Shown here one piece after another: positions 37,103 to 46,046 of a stretch of DNA of 64,000 bases (position 1 is the first letter of the stretch; each line of letters starts with the position of its first letter). This DNA is from Acinetobacter sp. SAAs474 (GTDB taxonomy: Bacteria; Pseudomonadota; Gammaproteobacteria; Pseudomonadales; Moraxellaceae). Both the position numbers and the translations under genes were made by a program. Location: positions 3,241,097 to 3,305,096 of the forward strand of contig NZ_CP127915.1 of NCBI RefSeq assembly GCF_032823475.1, given 5' to 3'. The notes below the pieces were generated by a model that was not told the DNA's origin, made no database searches, and worked only from the letters and a program-made list of their open reading frames with translations.

Positions 37103-37118
37103 CAGATCAACTGATCTG
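37103..37118. promoter_or_regulatory. Palindrome between marR and nitroreductase genes
   Basis: CAGATCAACTGATCTG is a near-perfect 16-bp inverted repeat just downstream of marR and 42 bp before the nitroreductase ATG. A MarR-type operator is possible, as is a weak terminator stem; no T-tract follows. Confidence 0.35.
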
Positions 37119-37159
37119 TATAAAGTCAATTTGGGCATCATATAAAAAAGGAATTTATC

Positions 37160-37855
37160 ATGCAGCATATCTTGGTCGATCAAGCTATTCGTTCACGGCA
37201 TTCAGTGCGGGCTTTTAAAAGTATCGCTATTGACCGCCAAACCATTATAGATATTTTGAATGTAGCCAGCCGAGCACCATCTGGCAATAATATTCAGCCA
37301 TGGAAAGTCTATGTGGTTACTGGACAAAAACGTCAACAACTAATTGAGCAGGTGTGTACCGCACAGCGTGAGATTTTTGCGCAATCGGAAAAAGTACAAC
37401 TGTATCAAGAAACTTTTCAGTATTATCCGAAAAAATGGACATCGCCATTTATCGAACGCCGTCGTGAAAATGGCTGGGAGCTGTATGGCTTACTAAATAT
37501 TAAAAAAGGTGAAGTACAAAAAATGCAGCAACAGCATTTACGTAATTATGAATTATTTGATGCACCTGTAGGACTATTTTTTAGCTTAAGTAGGACATTA
37601 GAAACCGGATCAAAAATGGATATTGCCATGATGATCCAAAATGTCATGATTGCAGCAAAGGCTCGTGGAATTGACAGCTGTCCACAAGCGGCATGGAATC
37701 CCTTTCATCAAATTGTTGCAGATGTACTGGAGATACCAGAAGACGAAGAATTGGTTTGTGCTATTGCACTTGGTTATGCCGACCCAGACCAAATGGTCAA
37801 TCAATTGCATACCCCACGCATAAGCGCTGAAGAATTTACAGTGTTCTGTGATTAA
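37160..37855 (+). CDS. Nitroreductase family FMN oxidoreductase
   Basis: This 231-aa protein has the nitroreductase fold marks RSRHSVRAFKSIAID (FMN phosphate site), NVASRAPSGNNIQPWKVYVV and ALGYADPDQMVNQL near the C-terminus. It probably uses NAD(P)H to reduce nitro or quinone compounds, or an enoyl intermediate of the neighbouring pathway. The AAAGGAATT ribosome binding site is good. A link to the alicyclic pathway is only positional. Confidence 0.82.
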   Translation: MQHILVDQAIRSRHSVRAFKSIAIDRQTIIDILNVASRAPSGNNIQPWKVYVVTGQKRQQLIEQVCTAQREIFAQSEKVQLYQETFQYYPKKWTSPFIERRRENGWELYGLLNIKKGEVQKMQQQHLRNYELFDAPVGLFFSLSRTLETGSKMDIAMMIQNVMIAAKARGIDSCPQAAWNPFHQIVADVLEIPEDEELVCAIALGYADPDQMVNQLHTPRISAEEFTVFCD

Positions 37856-37887
37856 AGTCAATATAAAAAAGATACTGTATGTACCTC

Positions 37888-38063
37888 AGATTGCTGATAA
37901 AGGTCTCACATTTTTGTGAGATTTTTTTATCATAGTTTCATGCTGAAATCTTAATCTACTCAACAAAAAATCGAAATGGTCACACTAGATAATCTAGTGC
38001 CGAAAGCCCACTTTGTGCGTAAAATCGATCAAATCATTCGTTTGAACTTTATCCGAGAGCGTG
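37888..38063 (+). mobile_element. IS1182-like element end with truncated transposase (copy 1)
   Basis: It starts near CTGATAAAGGTCTCACA and contains a strong hairpin terminator (TCTCACA/TGTGAGA plus seven T, 37904-37928). It then encodes TQQKIEMVTLDNLVPK-like sequence (here KAHFVRKIDQIIRLNFIRER), the N-terminus of IS1182-family transposases. Identity ends abruptly after GAGAGCGTG at 38063. A 176-bp near-identical copy is at 53143. Both lie in the same orientation and bracket the 15-kb catabolic block. Confidence 0.75.
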
Positions 38064-38269
38064 AACCGTATCAGTTTCTTCGGAGACATTTTTATTTAAG
38101 TTAGGCCACCTAACCTAACGAGTTAATCTTATCATAGTACATTGCTTTAACCTTGCAAAATATCTTGTAGACTAGTCAACTGTATATTGGTATTTTGTGA
38201 TGGCATTCTGGACAAGTTGCTATCCAGCCGTTCAAATAAATGTCGACAAAATAGGTGGCTATTCATTAA

Positions 38270-39214
38270 TTAACTTTTATATATCCATTCAGCATTCGGC
38301 CATTTTTTCTGATTAATGGATTGTTCTACGCAAAACATAATTTCAGCCGAAATAATACGAACATGCTTGGGAATATTCCTTGTAGAATGCATCGCCATAG
38401 TAATAACGCGTATAAATTCATTGCCTGCAATTGGTGCGGCTTTCATTAAACCACTGTTAAATTCATTGATAACTGAAACTAAAGGTAAAACAGTATATCC
38501 AAAGCCTTGTATGACCAACTGCTTCTGTATGCTTAAATCATTTGTTTCGGCATAGATATTTAAATTTGACTTATTTTGTTTATAGGCCTGTTCTATAAGC
38601 GTACGCAAACGATGAGGATGACATGGCAAAATTAATGGGAAATTTTCAAGCTCTTTTAAATCCATAGGATGATTTAACTGCAACGTTGTATGGCCTGCGC
38701 CTATTAAAAATAAAGGCTCTCTCACTAAAGGCGTCAAATCAATTAATTTAGAAGGTGTAGAATCATACATTAGGGCTAAATCAATATCCCCTGCCTCCAG
38801 CCATTCTTTTAAATGCCCTGAATATCCAACAGAAATTTTCACTTGTACTTCAGGATATTTTTCTTTGATCACACTCATAATTAGAGTAGAAAGCAGCTCA
38901 CTGATGCTCGATAACACTCCGATATGAACTTTTCCCCGAATAATGCCCTTATTCGCAGTCAATTCTAATTTAGCGCTTTCAAGGTCTTCCAGAATTCTTC
39001 TTGCATAAGGTTCAAGCAGTTTTCCATCATCTGTCAAAGCCATGCCATGACGTGACCGGTTGAACAATTTTACACCCAATTCTTCTTCAAGCATTTGAAT
39101 TTGACGCGATACTGCTGGCTGCACAATATTCAGCATTGCGGCTGCCTTAGTGAGGTTCTCCACTTCTAAAATAGTAATAAAAGTACGTAATTGTTTGATG
39201 TCCATTTCAATCAT
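38270..39214 (-). CDS. LysR regulator divergent from the mesaconyl/itaconyl-CoA operon
   Basis: This 314-aa LysR-type protein has an N-terminal helix-turn-helix (DIKQLRTFITILEVENLTKAAAMLNIVQPAVSRQIQMLEEELGVKLF) followed by the periplasmic-binding-like effector domain. Divergent from the acyl-CoA dehydrogenase gene with a 96-bp gap, it probably controls that operon in response to a pathway acid such as itaconate, mesaconate or methylsuccinate. The start could be Met4 (39205). Confidence 0.85.
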   Translation of the reverse strand: MIEMDIKQLRTFITILEVENLTKAAAMLNIVQPAVSRQIQMLEEELGVKLFNRSRHGMALTDDGKLLEPYARRILEDLESAKLELTANKGIIRGKVHIGVLSSISELLSTLIMSVIKEKYPEVQVKISVGYSGHLKEWLEAGDIDLALMYDSTPSKLIDLTPLVREPLFLIGAGHTTLQLNHPMDLKELENFPLILPCHPHRLRTLIEQAYKQNKSNLNIYAETNDLSIQKQLVIQGFGYTVLPLVSVINEFNSGLMKAAPIAGNEFIRVITMAMHSTRNIPKHVRIISAEIMFCVEQSINQKKWPNAEWIYKS

Positions 39215-39310
39215 TTTTCAGCATGCATTCCATCAAATTATACTATTTTAAATTGACTCACATAACAATATATGATCGAAATATACAAAGATTAAGATAA
39301 GAACATCCTA

Positions 39311-40471
39311 GTGAAAAGCACTTTTAATAATTATCCTGAAATCCGTGAAGCTGTTCGTGCGTTATGTGCGCAGTTTACAGATGAATATCATCGCAAAATT
39401 GATGAGGAAAAAACCTACCCTGAAGAATTCGTCAATGCTTTAACCAATGCAGGCTGGTTAGCGGCCATGATTCCAGAAGAATTCGGTGGTTCAGGATTGG
39501 GATTAGCAGAAGCCTCAGTGGTGATGGAGGAGATTAACCGTAGCGGTGGTAATTCCGGTGCATGTCACGGTCAAATGTATAACATGAGTACCCTGCTGCG
39601 TAACGGCTCTCAGGCACAAAAAGAGTTTTATTTGCCTAAAATTGCTTCTGGTGAATGGCGCCTGCAGTCCATGGCAGTTACTGAACCGACGACAGGGACG
39701 GATACCACCAAAATTCGGACCACTGCAGTTAAAAAAGGTGACCGCTATGTGATTAATGGCCAAAAGGTCTGGATTTCACGTGTTCAGCATAGTGATTGGA
39801 TGATTCTTCTTGCACGAACAACACCTTTAGCTGAAGTGAAAAAAAAATCTGAAGGTATGTCCATTTTCATGGTTGATATTAAAGAAGCAACGAAATCAGG
39901 GATGGCAGTGCAACCAATTCCAAATATGGTAAATCATGAAACCAACGAACTTTTTTTTGAGAATTTGGAAATTCCTGAAGAAAACCTGATTGGTGAAGAA
40001 GGCAAAGGATTTAAATATATTCTGGATGGTTTAAATGCAGAGCGCACCCTAATTGCTGCGGAATGTATTGGTGACGGCTATTGGTTTATGGACCGTGCAA
40101 CCAAATATGTCAAAGAGCGCGAAGTCTTTGGGCGTCCGATTGGCCAAAACCAGGGAGTACAATTTCCACTTGCAGAATCATTTATTGAAATTGAAGCTGC
40201 CAACTTAATGCGTTTCCGTGCTTGTGAACTTTTTGATCATGGTCAAGCTTGTGGTGCTGAAGCCAATATGGCGAAGTATCTAGCTGCTAAATCAAGCTGG
40301 GAGGCAGCGAATCACTGCTTACAATTTCATGGTGGTTTTGGCTTTGCCAATGAATATGACATTGAACGCAAATTCCGTGAAACTCGTTTATATCAAGTTG
40401 CGCCTATTTCAACCAATTTAATTCTCAGTTATGTCGCTGAGCATTTACTTGATTTACCACGTTCTTTCTAA
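39311..40471 (+). CDS. Acyl-CoA dehydrogenase, candidate methylsuccinyl-CoA dehydrogenase
   Basis: This 386-aa enzyme has MAVTEPTTGTDTTKIRTTA, KVWISRVQHSDWMILLAR and VFGRPIGQNQGVQFPLAES. In place of C-terminal YEGT it has LYQVAPISTNLIL, so the usual Glu is absent. The Glu in NAERTLIAAE occupies the position of the base in isovaleryl-CoA dehydrogenase, which also acts on a branched substrate. The same type of gene occurs in the Pseudomonas itaconate cluster (PA0879). In this operon, oxidation of methylsuccinyl-CoA to mesaconyl-CoA is the most economical role. GTG start. The lyase gene follows after 13 bp. Confidence 0.78.
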   Translation: MKSTFNNYPEIREAVRALCAQFTDEYHRKIDEEKTYPEEFVNALTNAGWLAAMIPEEFGGSGLGLAEASVVMEEINRSGGNSGACHGQMYNMSTLLRNGSQAQKEFYLPKIASGEWRLQSMAVTEPTTGTDTTKIRTTAVKKGDRYVINGQKVWISRVQHSDWMILLARTTPLAEVKKKSEGMSIFMVDIKEATKSGMAVQPIPNMVNHETNELFFENLEIPEENLIGEEGKGFKYILDGLNAERTLIAAECIGDGYWFMDRATKYVKEREVFGRPIGQNQGVQFPLAESFIEIEAANLMRFRACELFDHGQACGAEANMAKYLAAKSSWEAANHCLQFHGGFGFANEYDIERKFRETRLYQVAPISTNLILSYVAEHLLDLPRSF

Positions 40472-40484
40472 GAGGGGCTGAATT

Positions 40485-41306
40485 ATGGAAAAAGTACAGA
40501 AGTCTGCGCGTTCATATCTTTTTGTACCGGCCAATCGCATTGAACGTTTTGAAAAAGCGCTTAATACAAAAGCTGATGCCATCATTATTGATTTAGAAGA
40601 TGCAGTTCCAGTTGATCTGAAAATTTCTGCACGTGATGAGCTTAAAACCTGGTTGACTGATCATCCACTAGAAAATGTAATGATCCGTATCAATTCAAAA
40701 AGCAGCGAATGGTTTGTAGATGATATTCAATTGACCAAATTTAGTAATATTCGAGCAATTATTTTACCAAAAACTGAATCAGTTGCTGACATTGATGCCG
40801 TTACAGCTCTTCGTGCAATTGATGTATTCGCATTGATTGAAACTCCGCTTGGATTTGCCAATATCCGTCAAATTGCTCAAGCAAAATCGGTTAAGGCACT
40901 AATGTTTGGTTCAATTGATTTTCAGTTAGAGATGAATATGCAAGGTGGCTATGAAGAGTTATTGTCATTTCGAAATGAATTCGTATTGGCATCCAAACTA
41001 GCAGGAATCGAATCGCCTGTAGATGGTGTTACGGTTGATTTTAAAAATAAAGCCTTAGTTGAGCGGGAAACACTACAAGCAAAACAACTAGGTTTTGCGG
41101 GGAAGCTTTGCATTCATCCTAACCAAGTCGATATTGTAAACACCGCGTTTACTCCAACTGATGCTGAACTCACATGGGCACAGCGGGTATTGAATGCGGT
41201 TAATCAAACACAGGGACAAGCCATTAGTTTGGATGGAAAAATGATTGATTTACCTGTCATTCTAAGAGCACAAAAAATTTTAAAACAGGCTAATTTAAAC
41301 ACATAA
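40485..41306 (+). CDS. CitE-like (HpcH/HpaI) citramalyl-CoA lyase candidate
   Basis: This 273-aa TIM-barrel protein has RSYLFVPANRIERFEKAL, IIDLEDAVP (Mg2+ site), ALIETPLGFAN and GFAGKLCIHPNQV, the signature of CitE-like beta-hydroxyacyl-CoA lyases. In operons with a MaoC-type hydratase and a CaiB-type transferase such enzymes cleave citramalyl-CoA into acetyl-CoA and pyruvate (Ccl/Mcl type). The strong GAGGGGCTG ribosome binding site and close packing indicate one transcript with its neighbours. Confidence 0.82.
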   Translation: MEKVQKSARSYLFVPANRIERFEKALNTKADAIIIDLEDAVPVDLKISARDELKTWLTDHPLENVMIRINSKSSEWFVDDIQLTKFSNIRAIILPKTESVADIDAVTALRAIDVFALIETPLGFANIRQIAQAKSVKALMFGSIDFQLEMNMQGGYEELLSFRNEFVLASKLAGIESPVDGVTVDFKNKALVERETLQAKQLGFAGKLCIHPNQVDIVNTAFTPTDAELTWAQRVLNAVNQTQGQAISLDGKMIDLPVILRAQKILKQANLNT

Positions 41307-41323
41307 AGAATTGAGGAATTTCC

Positions 41324-42163
41324 ATGGAAAACTACAGCAATTGGATTGGAAAGAAAGAAATACAGAATGATTATTCAGATTATCGCTCTGTCGCAATGAT
41401 GCAGGCCTTACTAAGCGAAACAGATAAGTTGCCAGCGGATTTGCCACATCTATATCACTGGTTTTATTTTCTGCCATTAGTGAATGGACAAGACCTTGCT
41501 GTAGATGGCCATCCTAAAAAAGGTGGATTCTTGCCACCTATTCCCTTCCCTAAACGTATGTGGGCAGGTAGCCGATTAGAATTTATCAGACCTATTGTCG
41601 CCCATCAATCTTTGCGCCGAGAATCTGAAATTTTAAAGGTTGAACTCAAACATGGTAAAAGCGGTGATATGTATTTCGTGACCGTTCAGCATTCAATCTA
41701 TGCAGAAAATGAACTGGCAATTATTGAAGAACAAGACATCGTTTATCGTGATATCAGCAATCAGGTACACAGTAGGGCTCAGAAGCAAACTGAACAGACA
41801 GAAACAAAAATATTTGATTATCAAAAAAAATTCCCTATTGATCCTGTAATGCTATTCAGGTATTCGGCTATTACATTTAATAGCCATCGGATTCATTATG
41901 ATCGTCCTTATGCTACTCAAGAAGAAGGCTATTCCGGTCTTGTAGTTCATGGTCCACTTCTAGCGACACTTTTAATTCATCATTTTAAACAAGAACATCC
42001 AAATAAAAACATCAGCCATTTTGAATTCCGTGCCGTTAATCCAGTATTCGATTTTGATGATTTTAAAATTTATGGACACGTTGAGCATGAAAATGGTGAA
42101 TTATGGATCGAAAAGAATAATGGTCAAATTTGCATGCAAGCAAAAATTTTTTTTAAGGAATAA
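41324..42163 (+). CDS. MaoC-type mesaconyl-C4-/itaconyl-CoA hydratase
   Basis: This 279-aa protein has two hotdog domains. The first is FAS1-like (PLVNGQDLAVDGHPKKGGF, PFPKRMWAGSRLEF). The second holds the hydratase motif: SHRIHYDRPYA and EGYSGLVVHGPLLATLL, with catalytic Asp and His. This domain pair is that of mesaconyl-C4-CoA hydratase (Meh) of Chloroflexus and itaconyl-CoA hydratase (Ich) of Pseudomonas. Either reaction makes citramalyl-CoA for the upstream lyase. The gene is 17 bp after the lyase and 5 bp before the CoA-transferase. Confidence 0.84.
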   Translation: MENYSNWIGKKEIQNDYSDYRSVAMMQALLSETDKLPADLPHLYHWFYFLPLVNGQDLAVDGHPKKGGFLPPIPFPKRMWAGSRLEFIRPIVAHQSLRRESEILKVELKHGKSGDMYFVTVQHSIYAENELAIIEEQDIVYRDISNQVHSRAQKQTEQTETKIFDYQKKFPIDPVMLFRYSAITFNSHRIHYDRPYATQEEGYSGLVVHGPLLATLLIHHFKQEHPNKNISHFEFRAVNPVFDFDDFKIYGHVEHENGELWIEKNNGQICMQAKIFFKE

Positions 42164-42168
42164 AACTA

Positions 42169-43356
42169 ATGCTTCCTTTAAACAATATTACAGTGATTGC
42201 TCTTGAGCATGCTATTGCTGCACCATTTTGCACACGTCAACTTGCAGATTTAGGTGCACGGGTTATTAAAATTGAACGTCCTAATATCGGTGACTTTGCA
42301 CGAAACTATGATGAACGTGTCGATGGAATATCTTCACATTTTGTATGGGCCAATCGATCTAAAGAAAGTTTAACACTAGATATCAAAACTCAAGCAGCTC
42401 AAGATATTCTCAAGCAACTTGTATTAAAAGCCGATGTACTTGTACAAAACCTTGCGCCAGATTCCGCTTCTCGTCTTGGATTGTCTTTTGAAGAATTATC
42501 AACAATTAATCCACAAATTATCGTTTGTGATATTTCTGGTTATGGTGATGATTTAGAACATTCTGGACCTTATCGAGATAAAAAAGCATATGACTTACTT
42601 ATTCAAAGTGAGGCAGGCTTCCTCTCTATTACAGGTACCCCTGATGAATATATAAAAGCAGGATGTTCTATTGCAGATATAGCAGCAGGAATGTATGCCT
42701 ATACAAATATTCTTTCAGCACTTTTAGAACGCCAACAAACAGGAAAAGGAAAGCGTATTGATATTTCTATGCTAGAAAGTATGGCCGAATGGATGGGTTA
42801 CCCGCTTTATTATACGCTTCGCGGAGGATCAGCACCACCAAGAACCGGTTCTTCTCATGCTACCATTTATCCTTATGGGCCTTTCCCAACAGGTGATAAT
42901 AAAAAAGTCATGTTGGGTATTCAAAATGAACGTGAATGGAAAGCTTTTTGTAAAATTGTTCTAGAACAGCCTCAGCTTGCATTAAATGAAAATTTTATTA
43001 ATAACCTACAAAGATCAAAGAATCGTGACCAACTTAAGCAAATTATTATTGATACATTTAATTCACTCACTCAAACTCAAGTCATTGAACGATTAGATGT
43101 AGCTAAAATTGCAAATGCCAGTGTAAATGAAATGCAAAATTTATGGCATCATCCTCAATTAGAAGCACGGCAACGTTGGACTTTAGTAAATACTCCAATT
43201 GGTGAAATTCCTACACTAAAACCTGTCGGACGTAAAGATGAAGACTATAAACTTAGCGCTGTGCCAGCTTTAAGTGAACATACGCATAAAATTCTTCATG
43301 AATTAGGTTATAGCGAAATTTACATTCATGAATTAACCGAAAAATCAATCATATAG
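42169..43356 (+). CDS. CaiB/BaiF family III CoA-transferase
   Basis: This 395-aa protein has the family III marks: ITVIALEHAIAAPFCTRQLADLGARVIKIE, FVWANRSKESLTLDIKT and the Asp nucleophile in KKAYDLLIQSEAGFLSITGTP. Two roles fit the operon. One is a succinyl-CoA:itaconate/mesaconate transferase (Ict type). The other is the intramolecular mesaconyl-C1-CoA to C4-CoA transferase (Mct type), which would be needed if methylsuccinyl-CoA is the entry compound. Sequence alone cannot separate them. AAGGAAT precedes the ATG, and a terminator follows. Confidence 0.82.
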   Translation: MLPLNNITVIALEHAIAAPFCTRQLADLGARVIKIERPNIGDFARNYDERVDGISSHFVWANRSKESLTLDIKTQAAQDILKQLVLKADVLVQNLAPDSASRLGLSFEELSTINPQIIVCDISGYGDDLEHSGPYRDKKAYDLLIQSEAGFLSITGTPDEYIKAGCSIADIAAGMYAYTNILSALLERQQTGKGKRIDISMLESMAEWMGYPLYYTLRGGSAPPRTGSSHATIYPYGPFPTGDNKKVMLGIQNEREWKAFCKIVLEQPQLALNENFINNLQRSKNRDQLKQIIIDTFNSLTQTQVIERLDVAKIANASVNEMQNLWHHPQLEARQRWTLVNTPIGEIPTLKPVGRKDEDYKLSAVPALSEHTHKILHELGYSEIYIHELTEKSII

Positions 43357-43371
43357 TATTGCCCAGTTTCC

Positions 43372-43404
43372 AACATCACGAAGGCCGTGATGTTAGTTTT
43401 TTTT
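43372..43404 (+). terminator. Terminator of the acyl-CoA dehydrogenase operon
   Basis: AACATCACG and CGTGATGTT form a nine-base-pair stem, closely followed by eight T (43397-43404). Confidence 0.85.
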
Positions 43405-43485
43405 GGGGAACATGAACATCACAAGGGTACATTCTTAGAATGGTGGTGTGTATTACCCTATTACTCTTCACTTGATTTTTTAGGT

Positions 43486-43509
43486 CATCACTCCTCTAGA
43501 GGGGTGATG
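43486..43509. other. Perfect-arm inverted repeat between operons
   Basis: The 24-bp sequence CATCACTCCTC/TAGAGGGGTGATG folds almost completely (one mismatch). No T-tract follows on either strand, so it may be an operator or a decayed terminator. Confidence 0.4.
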
Positions 43510-43662
43510 TAAAACAGAATCAATCCCAACTAAATTTAACTTTCGTCGAATAAAATTTATATTTCATATCTTTATAAAAAATGAAATACTTTTTACTATA
43601 TTCCAATTCAAATATGTCGTGCTAATAACAACCAATTTTAATAATTCAATAGGAGCAAATCT

Positions 43663-44556
43663 GTGAATTTTGATCTCAATGATTTTAGGCTAATTTTGAA
43701 TATTTCTGAGACTAAAAATTTAACACGTGCAGCCGAAAAAACGTTTATTTCAACACCAGCAGCCAGCAACCGAATTAAAAATTTAGAGCAGCAATTAGGA
43801 CTGAAAATTTTAGAACGCTCATCTCAAGGCGTTGAACTGACTGAAATAGGACTGATCTATTTAAAATATGCCAAATCAATTTATCATAAAATCGAATGTC
43901 TTAAAGGAGAGCTTTCTCAATATAATAATCAAATATCTGGGAAACTATCAATTGTTGCTAACACGACTGCAATTACTGAATACATCCCTCAGGCTTTATC
44001 TGAATATTTAATTATTCATCCACATGTGGATGTAAATCTTAAAGAAATGTTAAGCGAAGACATTGTAAATATTGTTGAAGACAAGCGTGCCGATCTTGGC
44101 ATTATCTCTGGAAATATTGATACTAAAAATTTGCAGACGATGCCTTTAATTTCATCTCATCTCATTTTAATTGCTCCCAAAACCCACCCAATTCTGCAAT
44201 ACAAAAATGTTACCTTACTGAATGCCATTCAATATTCACTGGTAACTTTACATGAAGGCAGTGCAATCCAAATTTTTTTACATAAACTATCGCAACAATT
44301 AGATAAAAAAATAAATATTAGAGTACAAGTTTCAAGCTATGATTCCATCTGTCAAATGGTGGCTGCAGGTGCCGGTATCGCAATTATTCCGCTAGCGGCT
44401 TTTCGGCGTTTACAACACATTCATCCCAACATCGAATATAGAGAAATTGATGAAAAATGGGCACATCGCGGCTTTAAAATATGCGCAATCAACTTTAATG
44501 AAATCAGCCAATTTACTAAAGATTTTATTGAATGTTTAAAATCTCACATTCATTAA
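43663..44556 (+). CDS. LysR regulator of the mml-like operon
   Basis: This 297-aa LysR-type protein has an N-terminal helix-turn-helix (FDLNDFRLILNISETKNLTRAAEKTFISTPAASNRIKNLEQQLG) and an effector domain ending near IKSHIH-like residues. Unlike most LysR genes it points the same way as the operon it precedes, 134 bp upstream. A T-N11-A dyad in the gap is a plausible site. AGGAGCAA precedes its GTG start. An aromatic-derived acid or lactone is the expected inducer. Confidence 0.84.
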   Translation: MNFDLNDFRLILNISETKNLTRAAEKTFISTPAASNRIKNLEQQLGLKILERSSQGVELTEIGLIYLKYAKSIYHKIECLKGELSQYNNQISGKLSIVANTTAITEYIPQALSEYLIIHPHVDVNLKEMLSEDIVNIVEDKRADLGIISGNIDTKNLQTMPLISSHLILIAPKTHPILQYKNVTLLNAIQYSLVTLHEGSAIQIFLHKLSQQLDKKINIRVQVSSYDSICQMVAAGAGIAIIPLAAFRRLQHIHPNIEYREIDEKWAHRGFKICAINFNEISQFTKDFIECLKSHIH

Positions 44557-44621
44557 GCATAAAATGATCACCATTCATTATGATCTTAACCTCAAATTAA
44601 CACACCTTTCAAATTTGTAAA

Positions 44622-44636
44622 TTGTGCAAAACACAA
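44622..44636. promoter_or_regulatory. LysR-type dyad (T-N11-A)
   Basis: TTGTGCAAAACACAA is a 15-bp dyad of the T-N11-A class bound by LysR proteins. It lies 55 bp upstream of the CoA-transferase alpha gene, at the usual activating position. Motif evidence only. Confidence 0.5.
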
Positions 44637-44690
44637 GAATATGTGAACTTACTATCAGTATAAGAAACATGAATTTTACAAGGTAGTAAG

Positions 44691-45365
44691 ATGATTAATA
44701 AAATCTTCAATTCGGCAAAGGATATTGTCAAAGATATTCAAGATGGTTCTATTATTGCAGTCGGCGGTTTTGGCGGCTCTGGTATGCCGAATGAACTTAT
44801 TCAAGCTTTAATTGATCAAGGTGCAAAAGATTTAACAATAGTCAGCAATAATGCTGGTAATGGAGATCAAGGCCTTGCTGCGTTATTAAAAGTCAAACGT
44901 GTTAAAAAACTGATTTGCTCCTTCCCCCGCCAAAAAGATGCCTATATTTTTGAAGAATTGTATCGCAACAATAAAATTGAGCTGGAAGTTGTACCCCAAG
45001 GTACCCTTGCTGAACGTTTAAGAGCTGCCGGCTGCGGTATCGGTGGTTTTTATACACGTACAGCTTATGGCACCTTACTTTCAGAAAATAAAGAAACTAA
45101 AGAAATAGATGGTCAAGGCTACGTCTTTGAGAAAGCTTTACCTGTAGATTATAGCCTGATTTATGCCAAGACTGGTGATCGCTGGGGTAATCTCATTTAT
45201 AACAAAACTGCTCGAAATTTTGCTCCTGTTATGGCTATGGCTGCAAAAACCACTTTAGTTGCTGTCGATCAAATCTGTGAACTCGGTGATTTAGATCCAG
45301 AGATTATTATTACTCCTGGAATTTTTGTCGACCGTATTACACTCAAAAATGGTATTGGAGCATAA
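44691..45365 (+). CDS. 3-Oxoacid CoA-transferase alpha subunit (PcaI-like)
   Basis: This 224-aa subunit carries the family I signature VGGFGGSGMPNELIQAL and GNGDQGLAALLKVKRVKKLICSFPRQ, followed by VPQGTLAERLRAAGCGIGGFYT. With the beta subunit it transfers CoA from succinyl-CoA to 3-oxoadipate-type acids. Beside MmlI- and MmlJ-like genes the substrate is probably 4-methyl-3-oxoadipate. First gene of the second operon; the beta gene starts 5 bp after its stop. Confidence 0.87.
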   Translation: MINKIFNSAKDIVKDIQDGSIIAVGGFGGSGMPNELIQALIDQGAKDLTIVSNNAGNGDQGLAALLKVKRVKKLICSFPRQKDAYIFEELYRNNKIELEVVPQGTLAERLRAAGCGIGGFYTRTAYGTLLSENKETKEIDGQGYVFEKALPVDYSLIYAKTGDRWGNLIYNKTARNFAPVMAMAAKTTLVAVDQICELGDLDPEIIITPGIFVDRITLKNGIGA

Positions 45366-45370
45366 CAATT

Positions 45371-46015
45371 ATGGATATCCAGCAAAAAAGTAACCTTGCT
45401 CAACGTGTGGCCCAAGATATTCCTGAAGGTGCTTATGTCAATTTGGGCATTGGTTTACCCACCTTGGTAGCTGACTACTTTGCAAATAAAGAAGTGATTC
45501 TACAAAGTGAAAATGGTGTCTTAGGTCAGTGGAATCAGGCTGAAGAAGGTGAAGAAGATTGGGATTTGATCAATGCAGGTAAAGAGGCAATTGATTTAAA
45601 AAAAGGCGGCGCTTTTTTTCATCATGCAGATTCTTTTGGAATGATGCGCGGTGGACATTTAGATTATTGTATTTTGGGCGCTTTTCAAATTTCTGCCAAT
45701 GGTGATCTCGCCAACTGGCATACAGGACATCCTGATGCCATTCCTGCTGTTGGTGGCGCAATGGACTTGGCCTCTGGTGCACAAAATGTTTATGTCATGA
45801 TGGAACATTTAACTAAACAGGGCCACAGCAAAATTATGGAGAAATGTAATTATCCATTAACAGGACTAGCTTGCGTCAATCGAGTGTATACGGAAATCGC
45901 CACTTTTGAATTTGCTGATGGAGCGATCTATGTAATTGACATCGTTTCACCACATACTGCTGATTATGTTCAAAGTATTACCGATGTCATTTTAGATTTT
46001 TCAAGAATGAAATAA
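45371..46015 (+). CDS. 3-Oxoacid CoA-transferase beta subunit (PcaJ-like)
   Basis: This 214-aa subunit has NLGIGLPTLVADYF and the catalytic Glu in ILQSENGVLG, plus GGHLDYCILGAFQIS and HPDAIPAVGGAMDL. It completes the CoA-transferase with the alpha subunit directly upstream. The active-site Glu is intact. Together they give the CoA ester that the thiolase at 49257 would cleave. Confidence 0.88.
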   Translation: MDIQQKSNLAQRVAQDIPEGAYVNLGIGLPTLVADYFANKEVILQSENGVLGQWNQAEEGEEDWDLINAGKEAIDLKKGGAFFHHADSFGMMRGGHLDYCILGAFQISANGDLANWHTGHPDAIPAVGGAMDLASGAQNVYVMMEHLTKQGHSKIMEKCNYPLTGLACVNRVYTEIATFEFADGAIYVIDIVSPHTADYVQSITDVILDFSRMK

Positions 46016-46046
46016 GTACAAAAAATATTTTACAAAGGAGATGTAA

